Shown one piece after another: positions 1-9,142 of a stretch of 64,000 nucleotides of DNA (its first letter is position 1; every line of letters begins with the position of its first letter). The stretch covers positions 310,001 to 374,000 of the forward strand of contig NZ_CP040977.1 of NCBI RefSeq assembly GCF_006364435.1, written 5' to 3'. Both the position numbers and the translations under genes were made by a program. This stretch comes from Candidatus Methylopumilus universalis (GTDB lineage Bacteria; Pseudomonadota; Gammaproteobacteria; Burkholderiales; Methylophilaceae). The notes beneath the pieces were generated by a model. That model was not told the origin of the DNA and searched no databases. It was given only the letters and a program-made list of their open reading frames with translations.

Positions 1-69
1 TGGATTAAAGTACGTTACCAACAAGATCTTGATGGATACATTCAAACCTCTCAAGTATGGGGAATTTAA
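1..69 (+). CDS. C-terminal end of an SH3-like domain protein (partial)
   Basis: The first 22 codons of the window are open and end in TAA at 67-69, four bases before gpsA. The tail has the look of a bacterial SH3 fold: a W-x-K-V-R strand followed by a D-G-Y/W-I strand and a final V-W-G. The 5' part lies outside the window, so neither length nor signal peptide can be judged. It probably shares a transcript with gpsA. The family assignment rests only on this short motif. Confidence 0.45.
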   Translation, partial: WIKVRYQQDLDGYIQTSQVWGI

Positions 70-73
70 TTAA

Positions 74-1075
74 TTGAAAATCGCAGTCTTAGGCGCAGGC
101 GCATGGGGCACGGCTTTGGCGATGCAAATCAGTCAAAAGCATCAAGTCACCTTATGGGCTAGGAATGCAGGTCATGTATCTGGCATGCGTAAAGCAAGAT
201 CAAACCCGCTTTATTTAGGCGACTTCCCATTTAACGATCAATTGATGCTTGAAGATAATTTAGAGGAAGCGATTCGCGATGCCGAGCTTATTCTGTCGGT
301 CGTACCTACCTCAGGTTTTAGAGCTATTCTAAAAGAGATAAAATCCTTAAATCATAAAGCTCCTGTCATATGGGCCAATAAAGGGTTGGAAGCAGGGACC
401 GCAAAATTACCTCATGAAGTTGCTATCGAAGAACTAGGCGACCCTAAAAAAACAGGACAGCATTGGGGGGCTTTATCAGGCCCGAGTTTTGCAGCTGAGC
501 TTGTAAGATCTCTACCTACCGCATTAACTTTAGCCGCAACTGACGAAGCATTCACACAAAGCTTAGCTTCCATTATCCATGGGAATAACTTGCGCGTTTA
601 CACAAGCCAGGACGTGATTGGAGTGTCTGTCGGTGGCGCGCTTAAAAATGTGATCGCTATTGCTGCAGGTATTTCAGATGGCATGGGATTTGGAAATAAT
701 GCGAGAGCTGCTTTAATTACCCGAGGCTTGGCTGAAATTACGCGTTTCGGTATGAGTTTGGGCGGCCAAAAAGACACTTTCATGGGACTTACAGGCGCAG
801 GCGATTTAATTTTGACCTGCACTGGAGACTATTCGAGAAATCGTGAGGTAGGCTTGAGGCTTGCTAAAGGTCAAACGATTAATGAAGTTCTAAAGGGGTT
901 GGGCCATGTTGCAGAAGGTGTATACACTGCTAAAGAAGTTGTGAATCGCGCAAAAGCGCTTCATGTCTCTATGCCTATCATGCACGAAGTGAATCAAGTG
1001 TTAAGTTTTAGTAAATCACCTAAAGAAGCTGTGATCGATTTATTAGGTCGCGAGCAAAAATCAGAAACACACTAA
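74..1075 (+). CDS. gpsA: Glycerol-3-phosphate dehydrogenase [NAD(P)+]
   Basis: Reduces dihydroxyacetone phosphate to sn-glycerol 3-phosphate, the backbone for phospholipid synthesis, in the cytoplasm. The 333-residue protein has the usual family length. It begins with a Rossmann fold whose G-x-G-x-x-G is at residues 7-12. NKGLE lies at 102-106, SGPSFA at 135-140, the catalytic lysine in the G-A-L-K-N segment at K191, and the substrate-binding N-N-A-R-A-A-L-I-T-R-G stretch at 208-218. The start is TTG at 74; the match to the family begins at its first residue and no ATG fits. It follows the preceding stop by four bases and converges on trmL two bases further on. Confidence 0.97.
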   Translation: MKIAVLGAGAWGTALAMQISQKHQVTLWARNAGHVSGMRKARSNPLYLGDFPFNDQLMLEDNLEEAIRDAELILSVVPTSGFRAILKEIKSLNHKAPVIWANKGLEAGTAKLPHEVAIEELGDPKKTGQHWGALSGPSFAAELVRSLPTALTLAATDEAFTQSLASIIHGNNLRVYTSQDVIGVSVGGALKNVIAIAAGISDGMGFGNNARAALITRGLAEITRFGMSLGGQKDTFMGLTGAGDLILTCTGDYSRNREVGLRLAKGQTINEVLKGLGHVAEGVYTAKEVVNRAKALHVSMPIMHEVNQVLSFSKSPKEAVIDLLGREQKSETH

Positions 1076-1077
1076 GT

Positions 1078-1542
1078 CTAAGCCCCGCCTTTAAATCCAT
1101 TTTGTCGCCATGCTTCGTAGAGAAGAATTGCGGCTGCATTCGATAAATTTAAGCTCCTACTATTTTCCGCCATAGGAATTCTTATTTTTTTATCGTGATC
1201 AAATTGACTACGAATCGACTCAGGTAAGCCTCGGGTTTCAGGCCCAAATAAAAAGATATCACCCTCTTGATATGAAACCTCATGGTAGGGCATCCCGCCT
1301 TTAGTCGTGACTGCAAACATGCGACTTTTGCTGTAAAGCGATTCGAATGCTGAAAAATTTGGATATGTTTTGACTGGGGCGAACTCATGATAATCAAGTC
1401 CTGCCCGAAGAAGCTGCTTGTCATCCAAACTAAAACCTAAGGGCTCAATTAAATGAAGTTGAGTGCCTGTATTAGCGCAAAGCCTAATTATATTTCCAGT
1501 ATTAGGCGGGATTTCAGGTTCAAAAAGGGCAATAGAAAACAT
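1078..1542 (-). CDS. trmL: tRNA (cytidine(34)-2'-O)-methyltransferase, SPOUT family
   Basis: Methylates the 2'-O of the wobble base in tRNA-Leu anticodons. The open frame runs up to 1605, but family homology starts at the ATG at 1540-1542 ([17 protein letters not shown]), giving 154 residues, the normal TrmL length; the extra 21 upstream residues look like translated promoter DNA. The SPOUT knot motifs are visible: N-T-G-N near residues 14-17, [10 protein letters not shown] at 98-107 and N-S-R-S-L-N-L-S-N at 127-135. It is transcribed divergently from bioB and converges with gpsA with a two-base gap. Confidence 0.93.
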   Translation of the reverse strand: MFSIALFEPEIPPNTGNIIRLCANTGTQLHLIEPLGFSLDDKQLLRAGLDYHEFAPVKTYPNFSAFESLYSKSRMFAVTTKGGMPYHEVSYQEGDIFLFGPETRGLPESIRSQFDHDKKIRIPMAENSRSLNLSNAAAILLYEAWRQNGFKGGA

Positions 1543-1573
1543 AAAATATAACAACTGATTAATTTTTATACAA

Positions 1574-1605
1574 TTGTAACAAATTATAGTAAAATACCTT
1601 AACAA
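1574..1605. promoter_or_regulatory. Candidate BirA-type biotin operator
   Basis: In the region between trmL and bioB, half sites TTGTAACAA (1574-1582) and CCTTAACAA (1597-1605) face each other across exactly 14 bases. The published proteobacterial BirA box is TTGTAAACC-N14/15-GGTTTACAA. Each half site matches 6 of 9 positions, mainly in the TTGT/ACAA core. The place (about 50 bases before bioB) and spacing fit, but the sequence match is partial. A TATAAT at 1626-1631 downstream could be the bioB -10 element. Confidence 0.35.
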
Positions 1606-1656
1606 TTGGTTTTTAATGATATTTTTATAATTAAATCATATAGATAGGGAATTTTC

Positions 1657-2670
1657 ATGATTGAATCTCAGCCTAATATAAGTCAGCAACCCATTCAATT
1701 TGAACGAAAGCCCCCTAAAAAACCAAAAAATTCCCCAAAAGATCGCTGGTCAATTATTGAAATTGAAGCCTTATATGCGCTACCTTTCAGTGACCTTATG
1801 TTTAAGGCCCAAACGATTCATCGTGAAAATTTTGATCCCAATAAAGTTCAGGTAAGCACGCTCTTATCTATTAAGACGGGAGGATGTTCCGAAGACTGTG
1901 GCTATTGCCCTCAATCTGCTCGCTATGACACCAATGTAGAGAATGAAGCCATGATGCCTATCGATGAGGTGCTTAAAGCTGCAAAGGCTGCAAAGGATGC
2001 GGGTGCCAGTCGCTTTTGTATGGGCGCTGCTTGGAGAAGTCCAAAGGATAAAGATTTAAAGCCCGTCTTGGAAATGATTCAAGAAGTTAAAAAAATGGGA
2101 CTTGAAACTTGCGCAACCCTCGGCATGTTAAAGGATGGGCAAGCTAATATGCTAAAAGAAGCGGGGCTTGATTATTACAACCATAATTTAGATACGGCCC
2201 CTGAATTTTATGGCGACATAATTTCAACACGCGTATATCAAGACAGACTTGACACATTAGATCGTGTTCGAGAAGCTGATCTTCATGTGTGTTGTGGTGG
2301 CATAGTTGGTATGGGCGAGAGCAGAACTCAGCGCGCAGGCCTGATTGCGCAGCTCGCCAATATGGAAAAGCAGCCTGAGAGTGTGCCGATTAATTTATTG
2401 ACACAAGTAGAAGGTACGCCCTTGCATGGTACCGAACCACTCGACCTTTTTGAGTTTGTGAGAACGATTGCTGTTGCAAGAATTACGATGCCAAAAAGTT
2501 ATGTAAGATTATCTGCAGGAAGACAGTCGATGCACGAAGGCATACAATCATTAGCTTTCTTAGCTGGGGCCAATTCAATTTTTTATGGCGAAAAGTTATT
2601 AACGACAGATAATCCGGATGCAAAAGTTGATCAAGCCTTATTTAATAAGTTAGGTATTCATCCTATATAA
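1657..2670 (+). CDS. bioB: Biotin synthase
   Basis: Radical SAM enzyme that inserts sulfur into dethiobiotin, the last step of biotin synthesis. The 337 residues contain the C-x3-C-x2-C cluster ligands at C77, C81 and C84 ([10 protein letters not shown]), followed by P-Q-S-A-R-Y. Further conserved parts are the [10 protein letters not shown] segment and a late R-L-S-A-G-R that supplies the arginine ligand of the second, sacrificial iron-sulfur cluster. The N-terminus is about 24 residues longer than the E. coli enzyme and rich in Pro and Lys. The ATG at 1657 is preceded by a good ribosome site, AGGGA at 1646-1650. First gene of bioB-F-H-C-D. Confidence 0.97.
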   Translation: MIESQPNISQQPIQFERKPPKKPKNSPKDRWSIIEIEALYALPFSDLMFKAQTIHRENFDPNKVQVSTLLSIKTGGCSEDCGYCPQSARYDTNVENEAMMPIDEVLKAAKAAKDAGASRFCMGAAWRSPKDKDLKPVLEMIQEVKKMGLETCATLGMLKDGQANMLKEAGLDYYNHNLDTAPEFYGDIISTRVYQDRLDTLDRVREADLHVCCGGIVGMGESRTQRAGLIAQLANMEKQPESVPINLLTQVEGTPLHGTEPLDLFEFVRTIAVARITMPKSYVRLSAGRQSMHEGIQSLAFLAGANSIFYGEKLLTTDNPDAKVDQALFNKLGIHPI

Positions 2671-2674
2671 GCTT

Positions 2675-3865
2675 GTGATGCTAGATCAAATTCATCGTGA
2701 ACTCCAATCTTTAAAAGACAATCATCTTTTTAGAACAAGAAAATTATTAAGTGGAAGATTGGGATCTAATCTTTCTTTTAATCATCAAAATTATTTAAGC
2801 TTTTCATCGAACGACTATTTAGGTCTTTCACAAAATAAATCTATTCAAGCTGCGCTGATTGAAGGTATTCATTTGTCAGGCAACGGCATGGGAGCCTCTC
2901 ATCTTATTTCAGGCCATCATGAATTCCATGAGGCATTTGAAAGTGCATTTAGTGAAGCGCTTCATTTTGAAAGAGCGCTTTTATTCTCATCAGGCTATAT
3001 GGCCAATATGGGGATCATCTCAGCATTAGTTGGAAAAGACGATACTATTTTTTCTGATAAGTTAAATCACGCATCATTAAATGATGCGTCTATTCTTTCT
3101 CGCGCTGCTCATAAAAGATATCGACATCATGATTTACAACATCTAGAAGAGTTATTGCAAGCATCAAAATCAAAAGCAAAGCTTATTGTTACGGATGCTG
3201 TTTTCAGCATGGATGGCGATTTAGCTAATATTCCAGACTTATTGCAATTATGTGAAATGTACGATGCTTATCTTTACGTAGATGACGCACATGGTTTTGG
3301 TGTATTGGGAAAAAATGGTAAAGGTATACTGCAATACTTTTATGACCAAGAAAAAATTAAAGAACCTTATTCGCCCAGGATTATTTATATGGCAACGTTA
3401 GGGAAGGCTGCTGGTATTCATGGTGCTGTCGTAGCATCTTCAAATAATCTTATCGAATATTTCATTCAAAAATCTAAACAATACATTTATACAACTGCTA
3501 TCCCAGCTTTTATGGCGCATGGATTGAAAGAATCCTTAAATCAAATTTTGAAGGCAGATCAAATAAGAGCTCACTTAAATAATCTTATTGCGCATTTTAA
3601 AGCTGAGGTTAAATTACAAAAAATGAATTTAGGTGACTCATTAACGCCTATTCAGCCACTTATTGTTGGAAGTGAAATAAATGCATTAAGATTAAATCAA
3701 TGGTTAATGGAAAAGGGAATATATGTCCCTGCTATTAGACCGCCTACGGTTCCTCATGGCACTTCTCGTTTACGCATTTCATTTTCAGCATTACATCAAG
3801 ATAAGGACGTGATGACATTAATAGAAAATATATTAGATTTTGAAAGTCAATCTGATGCACATTAA
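2675..3865 (+). CDS. bioF: 8-amino-7-oxononanoate synthase
   Basis: PLP enzyme that condenses pimeloyl-ACP with alanine to form the biotin intermediate KAPA. The 396-residue protein shows the alpha-oxoamine synthase signature: SSNDYLGL near 44-51, V-D-D-A-H-G-F-G at 202-209, and the PLP-binding lysine K244 in T-L-G-K-A. The translation can start at GTG 2675 or ATG 2678; the ATG is equally likely. It follows bioB by four bases and overlaps bioH by 11 bases, so it is part of one operon. Confidence 0.96.
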   Translation: MMLDQIHRELQSLKDNHLFRTRKLLSGRLGSNLSFNHQNYLSFSSNDYLGLSQNKSIQAALIEGIHLSGNGMGASHLISGHHEFHEAFESAFSEALHFERALLFSSGYMANMGIISALVGKDDTIFSDKLNHASLNDASILSRAAHKRYRHHDLQHLEELLQASKSKAKLIVTDAVFSMDGDLANIPDLLQLCEMYDAYLYVDDAHGFGVLGKNGKGILQYFYDQEKIKEPYSPRIIYMATLGKAAGIHGAVVASSNNLIEYFIQKSKQYIYTTAIPAFMAHGLKESLNQILKADQIRAHLNNLIAHFKAEVKLQKMNLGDSLTPIQPLIVGSEINALRLNQWLMEKGIYVPAIRPPTVPHGTSRLRISFSALHQDKDVMTLIENILDFESQSDAH

Positions 3866-4616
3866 AAAAATTGGACAAGGCAAAGATCTTGTTCTTATTC
3901 ATGGATGGGGTATGCATAGTGGTATATGGGAACCTATCATTGAGAAATTTTCAAATCAATACACACTTCATCTTGTCGACATCCCAGGTATGGGTAAAAG
4001 TGATAGCATCGACCCTTATGATCTCAATCACCTCGTTGATGCGATCAGTCAAAAATTACCATCATCTTTTGATATTTTAGGATGGTCTTTAGGCGGCCTC
4101 ATTGCATTAAAAATGAGTTTGATACATCCACAAAAAATTCATCGTATGGTTTTGGTGGGGGGGACGCCTTGTTTTATTAATCAGACAGATTGGAGTTGTG
4201 GCGTAGATGTTAGAGATTTTAATGATTTTGCTGATAAGCTTTTTAAAGATTACAAATCAACTATGATAAATTTTTACACTCTACAACTTATGCATTCAAA
4301 AGACAGCAAATTCCTTATTAAAAAACTTAAAGAGATAAATGAAAAATCAGATCCTCCGAAAGTCAAGTCTTTGCAGCTTGGCCTAGATATCTTGTTAAAT
4401 AATGATTTGCGAGATGACATTAATAAAATTAACCATAAAACACTTTTAATAGTCGGCGACATGGATCGCTTGACACCAAAATCAGCTTCTACATGGCTTG
4501 AAGGTCATTTAAAGGATGCGCGATTAAAAGTAATCCAAGGCGCATCACATATTCCTTTTTTATCTCACTCGCATGAGTTTTTTGATCAACTCGATCAATT
4601 TTTATTAGCAGCTTAA
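3855..4616 (+). CDS. bioH: Pimeloyl-[acyl-carrier protein] methyl ester esterase
   Basis: Alpha/beta hydrolase that removes the methyl group from pimeloyl-ACP methyl ester, ending the BioC-BioH pimelate branch. Starting at ATG 3855 gives 253 residues (an upstream TTG at 3840 is open but unneeded). The oxyanion-region HGWG is at 16-19. The nucleophile S78 sits in G-W-S-L-G-G, the acid is D204 in G-D-M-D-R-L-T-P, and the histidine is H232. It overlaps the end of bioF by 11 bases and lies two bases before bioC, the partner enzyme, which makes BioH more likely than a generic esterase. Confidence 0.92.
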   Translation: MHIKKIGQGKDLVLIHGWGMHSGIWEPIIEKFSNQYTLHLVDIPGMGKSDSIDPYDLNHLVDAISQKLPSSFDILGWSLGGLIALKMSLIHPQKIHRMVLVGGTPCFINQTDWSCGVDVRDFNDFADKLFKDYKSTMINFYTLQLMHSKDSKFLIKKLKEINEKSDPPKVKSLQLGLDILLNNDLRDDINKINHKTLLIVGDMDRLTPKSASTWLEGHLKDARLKVIQGASHIPFLSHSHEFFDQLDQFLLAA

Positions 4617-4618
4617 TC

Positions 4619-5488
4619 ATGACTCAGCATCATATTGATAAAAAAAGAGCTCAAGCCTCATTTAATAAAGCTTCTGCTTTATATGAAGATTCAGCTGTTC
4701 TTCAAAAGCAAGTATTAGAAGAAATGTTTCTAAGGTTAAAATTACTCAAAATTAATCCGAACAGCATTCTTGACTTAGGTTGTGGACCCGGTAATGCTGG
4801 ACCTGAATTAAAAGCTGCATATAAGCCTCATGATCTTATTTATTTAGATTTTGCCTATGACATGCTAAGAAAAGCAGAAGAGAAAAACAGAGATCATTTC
4901 TTAAAGGTATTTTCAAGTAAAACGACACAGCGATTTATTTGCGCAGATATGGAGGCTATCCCATTAGCAGATAATAGTATCGATATGGTTTGGTCAAATT
5001 TATCTCTTCAATGGTGCAACGACCTTGATCAGGTATTCACTCAAATAGCAAAAACATTAACGCATAATGGACTTTTTATTTTTAGTACATTTGGACCAAG
5101 CACACTTCATGAATTAAGAATGTCGCTCGCATCATTTTCTCAGTACTCACATGTAAATCAATTTATAGATATGCATGATATTGGTGATGCGCTAATACGA
5201 TGTGGCTTTTCAGATCCGGTTTTGGATGTAGATGTTTACACACTTACCTACAGTACGTTTAAAGAAATAATGTATGACTTGAAGCATATCGGAGCTCGCA
5301 ATGCTCTTCAGGGAAGAGCAAAGGGTATGACAGGTAAAGGCTTCTTGTATCAATTAGAGAAATTGTATGAAGTTTATAGAGCTGATGAAAAATTGCCTGC
5401 AAGTTACGAAGTTGTGTACGGGCATGCATGGAAAGTGAATAAGCTGCATGATGAATCCTCAATTATTAAGTTCTACCCAAAACAATAA
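4619..5488 (+). CDS. bioC: Malonyl-ACP O-methyltransferase
   Basis: SAM-dependent methyltransferase that disguises malonyl-ACP as its methyl ester so that fatty-acid synthase can extend it to pimeloyl-ACP. The class I methyltransferase motif L-D-L-G-C-G-P-G lies at residues 51-58, followed by an acidic strand with D78 in Y-L-D-F-A and a later S-N-L-S-L-Q-W-C segment typical of BioC. At 289 residues it is a normal to slightly long family member. It starts two bases after bioH and its stop shares one base with the bioD start (TAATG). Confidence 0.94.
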   Translation: MTQHHIDKKRAQASFNKASALYEDSAVLQKQVLEEMFLRLKLLKINPNSILDLGCGPGNAGPELKAAYKPHDLIYLDFAYDMLRKAEEKNRDHFLKVFSSKTTQRFICADMEAIPLADNSIDMVWSNLSLQWCNDLDQVFTQIAKTLTHNGLFIFSTFGPSTLHELRMSLASFSQYSHVNQFIDMHDIGDALIRCGFSDPVLDVDVYTLTYSTFKEIMYDLKHIGARNALQGRAKGMTGKGFLYQLEKLYEVYRADEKLPASYEVVYGHAWKVNKLHDESSIIKFYPKQ

Positions 5489-6174
5489 TGCATTCATTTT
5501 TTATTACTGGGACTGATACAAATATAGGAAAGACTGCTATTACGTGCAGCTTAATTGTTAAGTATATTGAGGAAGGATTTCGAGCAGCCGGTATGAAGCC
5601 TGTTGCTGCAGGGTGTCATTTAGAAAATGGTTATATGATTTCTGATGATGTTAAAAAGATTATTGAAGTTAGTAATGTAGATCTAAATTTAGAAGAAATT
5701 AATCCTTATTCATTCGAACGGCCGATCGCACCTCATATAAGTTTTAAGTCAAATGAAATTGATATTCGTTTAATTAAAAAACATTTACGATCTTTTGAAA
5801 TAAAAATAGATTATTTATTTATTGAAGGAGTGGGAGGATACGCAGTGCCTTTAACTGAAACCTTTACTACAGCTGACTTAGTCGAGAGTTTAGAGATACC
5901 AGTTATTCTGGTGGTGGGTATGAAATTAGGGTGTATCAATCACACTTTATTAACAGTTGAAGCAATTTTGAATAAAAAGCAAAAACTCTGTGGCTGGGTC
6001 GCCAATTGTGTAGATGAACACATGGAGGCTTATGAAGAAAATTTTTCTTTTTTGAAAGAAAAAATTAAGGCACCTTGCTTGGGTGAAGTCCCTTATTTCA
6101 AAGATTTTGACCCTTACAAAGCATCAAAATTTATCAATATAAATAAGCTTAATGGTAAAGCTTATGAAGATTGA
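5488..6174 (+). CDS. bioD: ATP-dependent dethiobiotin synthetase
   Basis: Forms the ureido ring of dethiobiotin from DAPA, CO2 and ATP. The 228-residue protein has the P-loop G-T-D-T-N-I-G-K-T at 8-16, G-M-K-P-V-A-A-G at 35-42 for phosphate and substrate contact, and the E-G-V-G-G motif near 112-116. It is the last gene of the bio operon, and its final 26 bases overlap the end of nadD on the other strand. No bioA (DAPA aminotransferase) is present in the window, so that step must be encoded elsewhere or replaced. Confidence 0.95.
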   Translation: MHSFFITGTDTNIGKTAITCSLIVKYIEEGFRAAGMKPVAAGCHLENGYMISDDVKKIIEVSNVDLNLEEINPYSFERPIAPHISFKSNEIDIRLIKKHLRSFEIKIDYLFIEGVGGYAVPLTETFTTADLVESLEIPVILVVGMKLGCINHTLLTVEAILNKKQKLCGWVANCVDEHMEAYEENFSFLKEKIKAPCLGEVPYFKDFDPYKASKFININKLNGKAYED

Positions 6175-6808
6175 TGTAGTCAGCAACACCTGCAGGCAAA
6201 AGATTTATAAGATTTTTATTTGAATAAATAGTGTCTCGAATTTGAGATGACGAGATATCAATATACTCAAATGTTTTCGTCATAATTAGCCCGTGACCAG
6301 ATGTGCGAAGATCTTCAACATTTTGAGTGAGTCTTTCAGCCCATTCTTTTTTTAGAACTGATGTTAATTGTTCTTCTAAAATAGGGGATTCGCGCCTTTC
6401 TACTACCAATATGTGGCAATAATTAAAAAGCTCATTCCATAAGTGCCATGATTCAAGCTTTAGGAAAGCGTCACTTCCCATTAAAAAACAAAACGCTTGC
6501 TCCTCTTTTTTTTCTAATGCAAGACTTTGCAATGTCTCAATAGTATAAGAGGGTTTTAGGTCGCTTTGGTTTTTTTTAATTTCACGATCATCAATGAAAA
6601 AATTAGTGTGCGGATTGAGAGCGAGTTTGAGCATTTCTATACGATGCTTATTTTCTACGACGATATTTTTATGAGGCGCTAAACCGGCTGGAATAAAAAG
6701 GACTTTCGACAATGACGCTAGGTCTTGCCAGGCTTTAGCTAATTCTATATGACCACAGTGTATTGGATCGAATGCGCCGCCTAATACACCAATAAGTTTC
6801 AAAGACAT
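6149..6808 (-). CDS. nadD: Nicotinate-nucleotide adenylyltransferase
   Basis: Joins nicotinate mononucleotide and ATP to deamido-NAD in NAD synthesis. The 219-residue protein opens with the nucleotidyltransferase signature G-G-A-F-D-P-I-H-C-G-H at 10-20 and ends with I-S-S-S-Q-I-R, the variant of the ISSTxIR motif. It is the last gene of a minus-strand run, three bases after proA, and runs 26 bases into the 3' end of bioD. The usual followers rsfS and rlmH are not here. With nadC (39.5 kb) and nadE (56.4 kb) the window holds three late NAD genes. Confidence 0.95.
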   Translation of the reverse strand: MSLKLIGVLGGAFDPIHCGHIELAKAWQDLASLSKVLFIPAGLAPHKNIVVENKHRIEMLKLALNPHTNFFIDDREIKKNQSDLKPSYTIETLQSLALEKKEEQAFCFLMGSDAFLKLESWHLWNELFNYCHILVVERRESPILEEQLTSVLKKEWAERLTQNVEDLRTSGHGLIMTKTFEYIDISSSQIRDTIYSNKNLINLLPAGVADYINLHKLYH

Positions 6809-6811
6809 TCC

Positions 6812-8071
6812 TTATTTACGTATATGCCCATTACCTAATACGATATATTTTAGCGAAGTAAGTCCCTCAAGCCCTACAGGACCTCTTGCATGTAATTTAT
6901 TTGTTGAAATGCCTATTTCAGCACCTAGGCCATATTCAAAGCCATCAGCAAAACGAGTTGAAGCATTAACCATAACGCTACTTGAATCGACTTCTTTTAA
7001 GAATCGCATAGCGTGTCCATAGTTTTCAGTAACGATAGCATCTGTATGATGAGAAGAATATTGATTGATATGATTAATTGCATCGTCAACGTCATCGATA
7101 ATCTTGCATGAAATAATTGCATCAAGGTATTCGGTATAAAAATCATCTTCACTTGCTGCTTTAATACCCCTTACAAGTTTCAAAGTTTCTTTGCAGCCAC
7201 GAACCTCAACTTTATGTTGATGCAGCATTTTCACAATTTTAGGTAAAAAATCTCGCGCAATGTCTTTAGATATTAAAAGTGATTCGGTCGTATTGCATGT
7301 TCCCAATCTTTGAGTCTTAGAGTTCTCAATAATTTGAAGTGCTTTATCTAAATCTGCATTTTTATCTACAAAGACGTGGCAATTTCCATCTAAGTGTTTA
7401 ATGACAGGCACAGTTGCCTCATCGCTAATCATCTTAGTTAAGCTTTTGCCGCCCCTTGGAATGATCACATCAATGTAGTTATCAAGTTTAATCATAGCTT
7501 CAACTATCGATCTATCGGTTGAATCAATCACCTGAACAGCCTGAACTGAAAGACCGGCTTTTTTAAGTGCCTCATGAATAATATTGCTTAAAGCAATATT
7601 AGAGTGAATAGCTTCGCTACCACCTCTTAATATAATGGCATTTCCAGATTTGATAGATAAACTCGCTGCATCAATGGTGACGTTAGGACGAGATTCATAA
7701 ATCATACCTATAACACCAAGAGCTACACGCATTTGACCGACTTGAATACCTGATGGCCGTGTATTCAAATGCATAATTTCACCAATAGGATCCTTAAGAT
7801 CAACAATACCTTGTATGCCTTTAATCATCGAATCAATAGTTTTAGTTGAAATGATAAGGCGCTCGATAGAAGCGCGATCTAATTTATTTTTTTTAGCTAC
7901 TTGGATATCCTTCTTATTGGCTTTCAGAATAGTTTTTGCTTTTGTATTCAAAAGCTGAATGAGATGAGTCAATGCATCATTCTTTTGTTGTGTTGATGCT
8001 TTAGCCATCAAGCGTGAAGCTTTTTTCCCTTCTAGGCCAATTTTTTTAAGATATTGATTTATATTTGTCAT
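6812..8071 (-). CDS. proA: Glutamate-5-semialdehyde dehydrogenase
   Basis: NADPH-dependent reduction of glutamyl 5-phosphate to glutamate 5-semialdehyde, second step of proline synthesis. The 419 residues match the family length. The catalytic cysteine is C259 in R-L-G-T-C-N-T-T-E; the [10 protein letters not shown] segment (126-135) and I-I-P-R-G-G-K (203-209) are also typical. The gene sits between holA and nadD, where many relatives have holA followed directly by nadD, so it looks inserted into that order. The end product step, proC, is at 42.1 kb. Confidence 0.97.
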   Translation of the reverse strand: MTNINQYLKKIGLEGKKASRLMAKASTQQKNDALTHLIQLLNTKAKTILKANKKDIQVAKKNKLDRASIERLIISTKTIDSMIKGIQGIVDLKDPIGEIMHLNTRPSGIQVGQMRVALGVIGMIYESRPNVTIDAASLSIKSGNAIILRGGSEAIHSNIALSNIIHEALKKAGLSVQAVQVIDSTDRSIVEAMIKLDNYIDVIIPRGGKSLTKMISDEATVPVIKHLDGNCHVFVDKNADLDKALQIIENSKTQRLGTCNTTESLLISKDIARDFLPKIVKMLHQHKVEVRGCKETLKLVRGIKAASEDDFYTEYLDAIISCKIIDDVDDAINHINQYSSHHTDAIVTENYGHAMRFLKEVDSSSVMVNASTRFADGFEYGLGAEIGISTNKLHARGPVGLEGLTSLKYIVLGNGHIRK

Positions 8072-8110
8072 GTGTGAATTATACGCGTTAAGAAATTAAC
8101 TTGTATAGGA

Positions 8111-9139
8111 TCAAATTTTTCGACTTCGAGATGCTATTTTTGCAAGTCCTAGACAAAGCCTATCTGTCTCTAACCAAGCATCCCCATGGGAAACACCTTT
8201 TGATATTTTATCGATTTCGGATAGCTTTTGAATAGCCGCTCTTAAATGCTTAGCCGAAAAAAAAGAAAGTGCTTTCCTAACATATATAAGTTTGTCTCCA
8301 AATATTCTTGATTTTGTAAGATGACTTTCTAAAGATTGACCTCTAAAATCAAGCTCTTTTATTTCAAGCATGGGTTTTAATACCCATGAAAGTGAGCTTG
8401 TAATGCTAATTGGGTTTTGACCTTCTTCCTTTAAAAAATTAAGTGTCGATAACGTTTTCATCTGATCACCAATTAATACATATTCAGTGAGTTCAAAAGC
8501 GTCATAACGAGATACATTGGAGATAGATTGAGAAACTTTTTCGTACGAAATAGGTTGGTTTGGAAAAAGCAATGCTAATTTATTTAATTCTTGATCTGCG
8601 GCAAGCATATTCCCATGAACGAAATGACTAATAAGCTGAATACTCTCCTCATCTAGAGTTATAGACAATAATAAAGCTCTTTTTTTTAACCAAGAAGGAA
8701 TTTCAGCTGGTTTGATTTCGTCAAGCCTAATTGTGTAAGCAATTTTTTCAAGATCTTTAAACCATTTCTGCTGCTTGGTTTCTTTCTCTGTTTGAGGTAA
8801 TTGAACAATAAGAAGGTCGTCTTGAGAAAAATTTTGCAGAATTTCATAAAAAAATTCGCCACCTTCTTCATTTATTTTTCCTGAGGGAATAACGATTTCA
8901 ATAATGCGCTTTTGAGAAAATAAGCCTTGAGATGAAAGGGACGAGGCACATTGATCCCATTTGAAATAGCGGTCAACATTGAAACTCAATTTTTCTAAGT
9001 AAGAGTGTTCTTTAGCGAATTGACGTAGGATGTCGAAAGCTTCTTTTCTTGAAAGAGCCTCATCTCCTAAAAGAAGAAATTTTGATCCCTGATTTTTTTG
9101 AAGCTCTTTTTTAAGAGCTTCCGAATCAAATGCTACCAT
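8111..9139 (-). CDS. holA: DNA polymerase III delta subunit
   Basis: Clamp-loader subunit that opens the beta sliding clamp. The 342-residue protein carries the weakly conserved HolA pattern: an N-terminal F-L-L-L-G-D-E-A-L-S-R-K-E-A (21-34), the clamp-contact segment around S-S-Q-G-L-F-S-Q-K-R, and an all-helical C-terminal third containing I-S-K-G. Sequence alone is modest evidence, but its place directly after lptE and leuS is the classical leuS-lptE-holA order. The gap to lptE is three bases. Confidence 0.9.
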   Translation of the reverse strand: MVAFDSEALKKELQKNQGSKFLLLGDEALSRKEAFDILRQFAKEHSYLEKLSFNVDRYFKWDQCASSLSSQGLFSQKRIIEIVIPSGKINEEGGEFFYEILQNFSQDDLLIVQLPQTEKETKQQKWFKDLEKIAYTIRLDEIKPAEIPSWLKKRALLLSITLDEESIQLISHFVHGNMLAADQELNKLALLFPNQPISYEKVSQSISNVSRYDAFELTEYVLIGDQMKTLSTLNFLKEEGQNPISITSSLSWVLKPMLEIKELDFRGQSLESHLTKSRIFGDKLIYVRKALSFFSAKHLRAAIQKLSEIDKISKGVSHGDAWLETDRLCLGLAKIASRSRKI

Positions 9140-9142
9140 TAG

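Noticed and set aside
1543-1605. N-terminal extension of trmL by 21 codons
   Set aside because: Not similar to the family, AT-rich, and covers the bioB control region; the ATG at 1542 matches the usual start.
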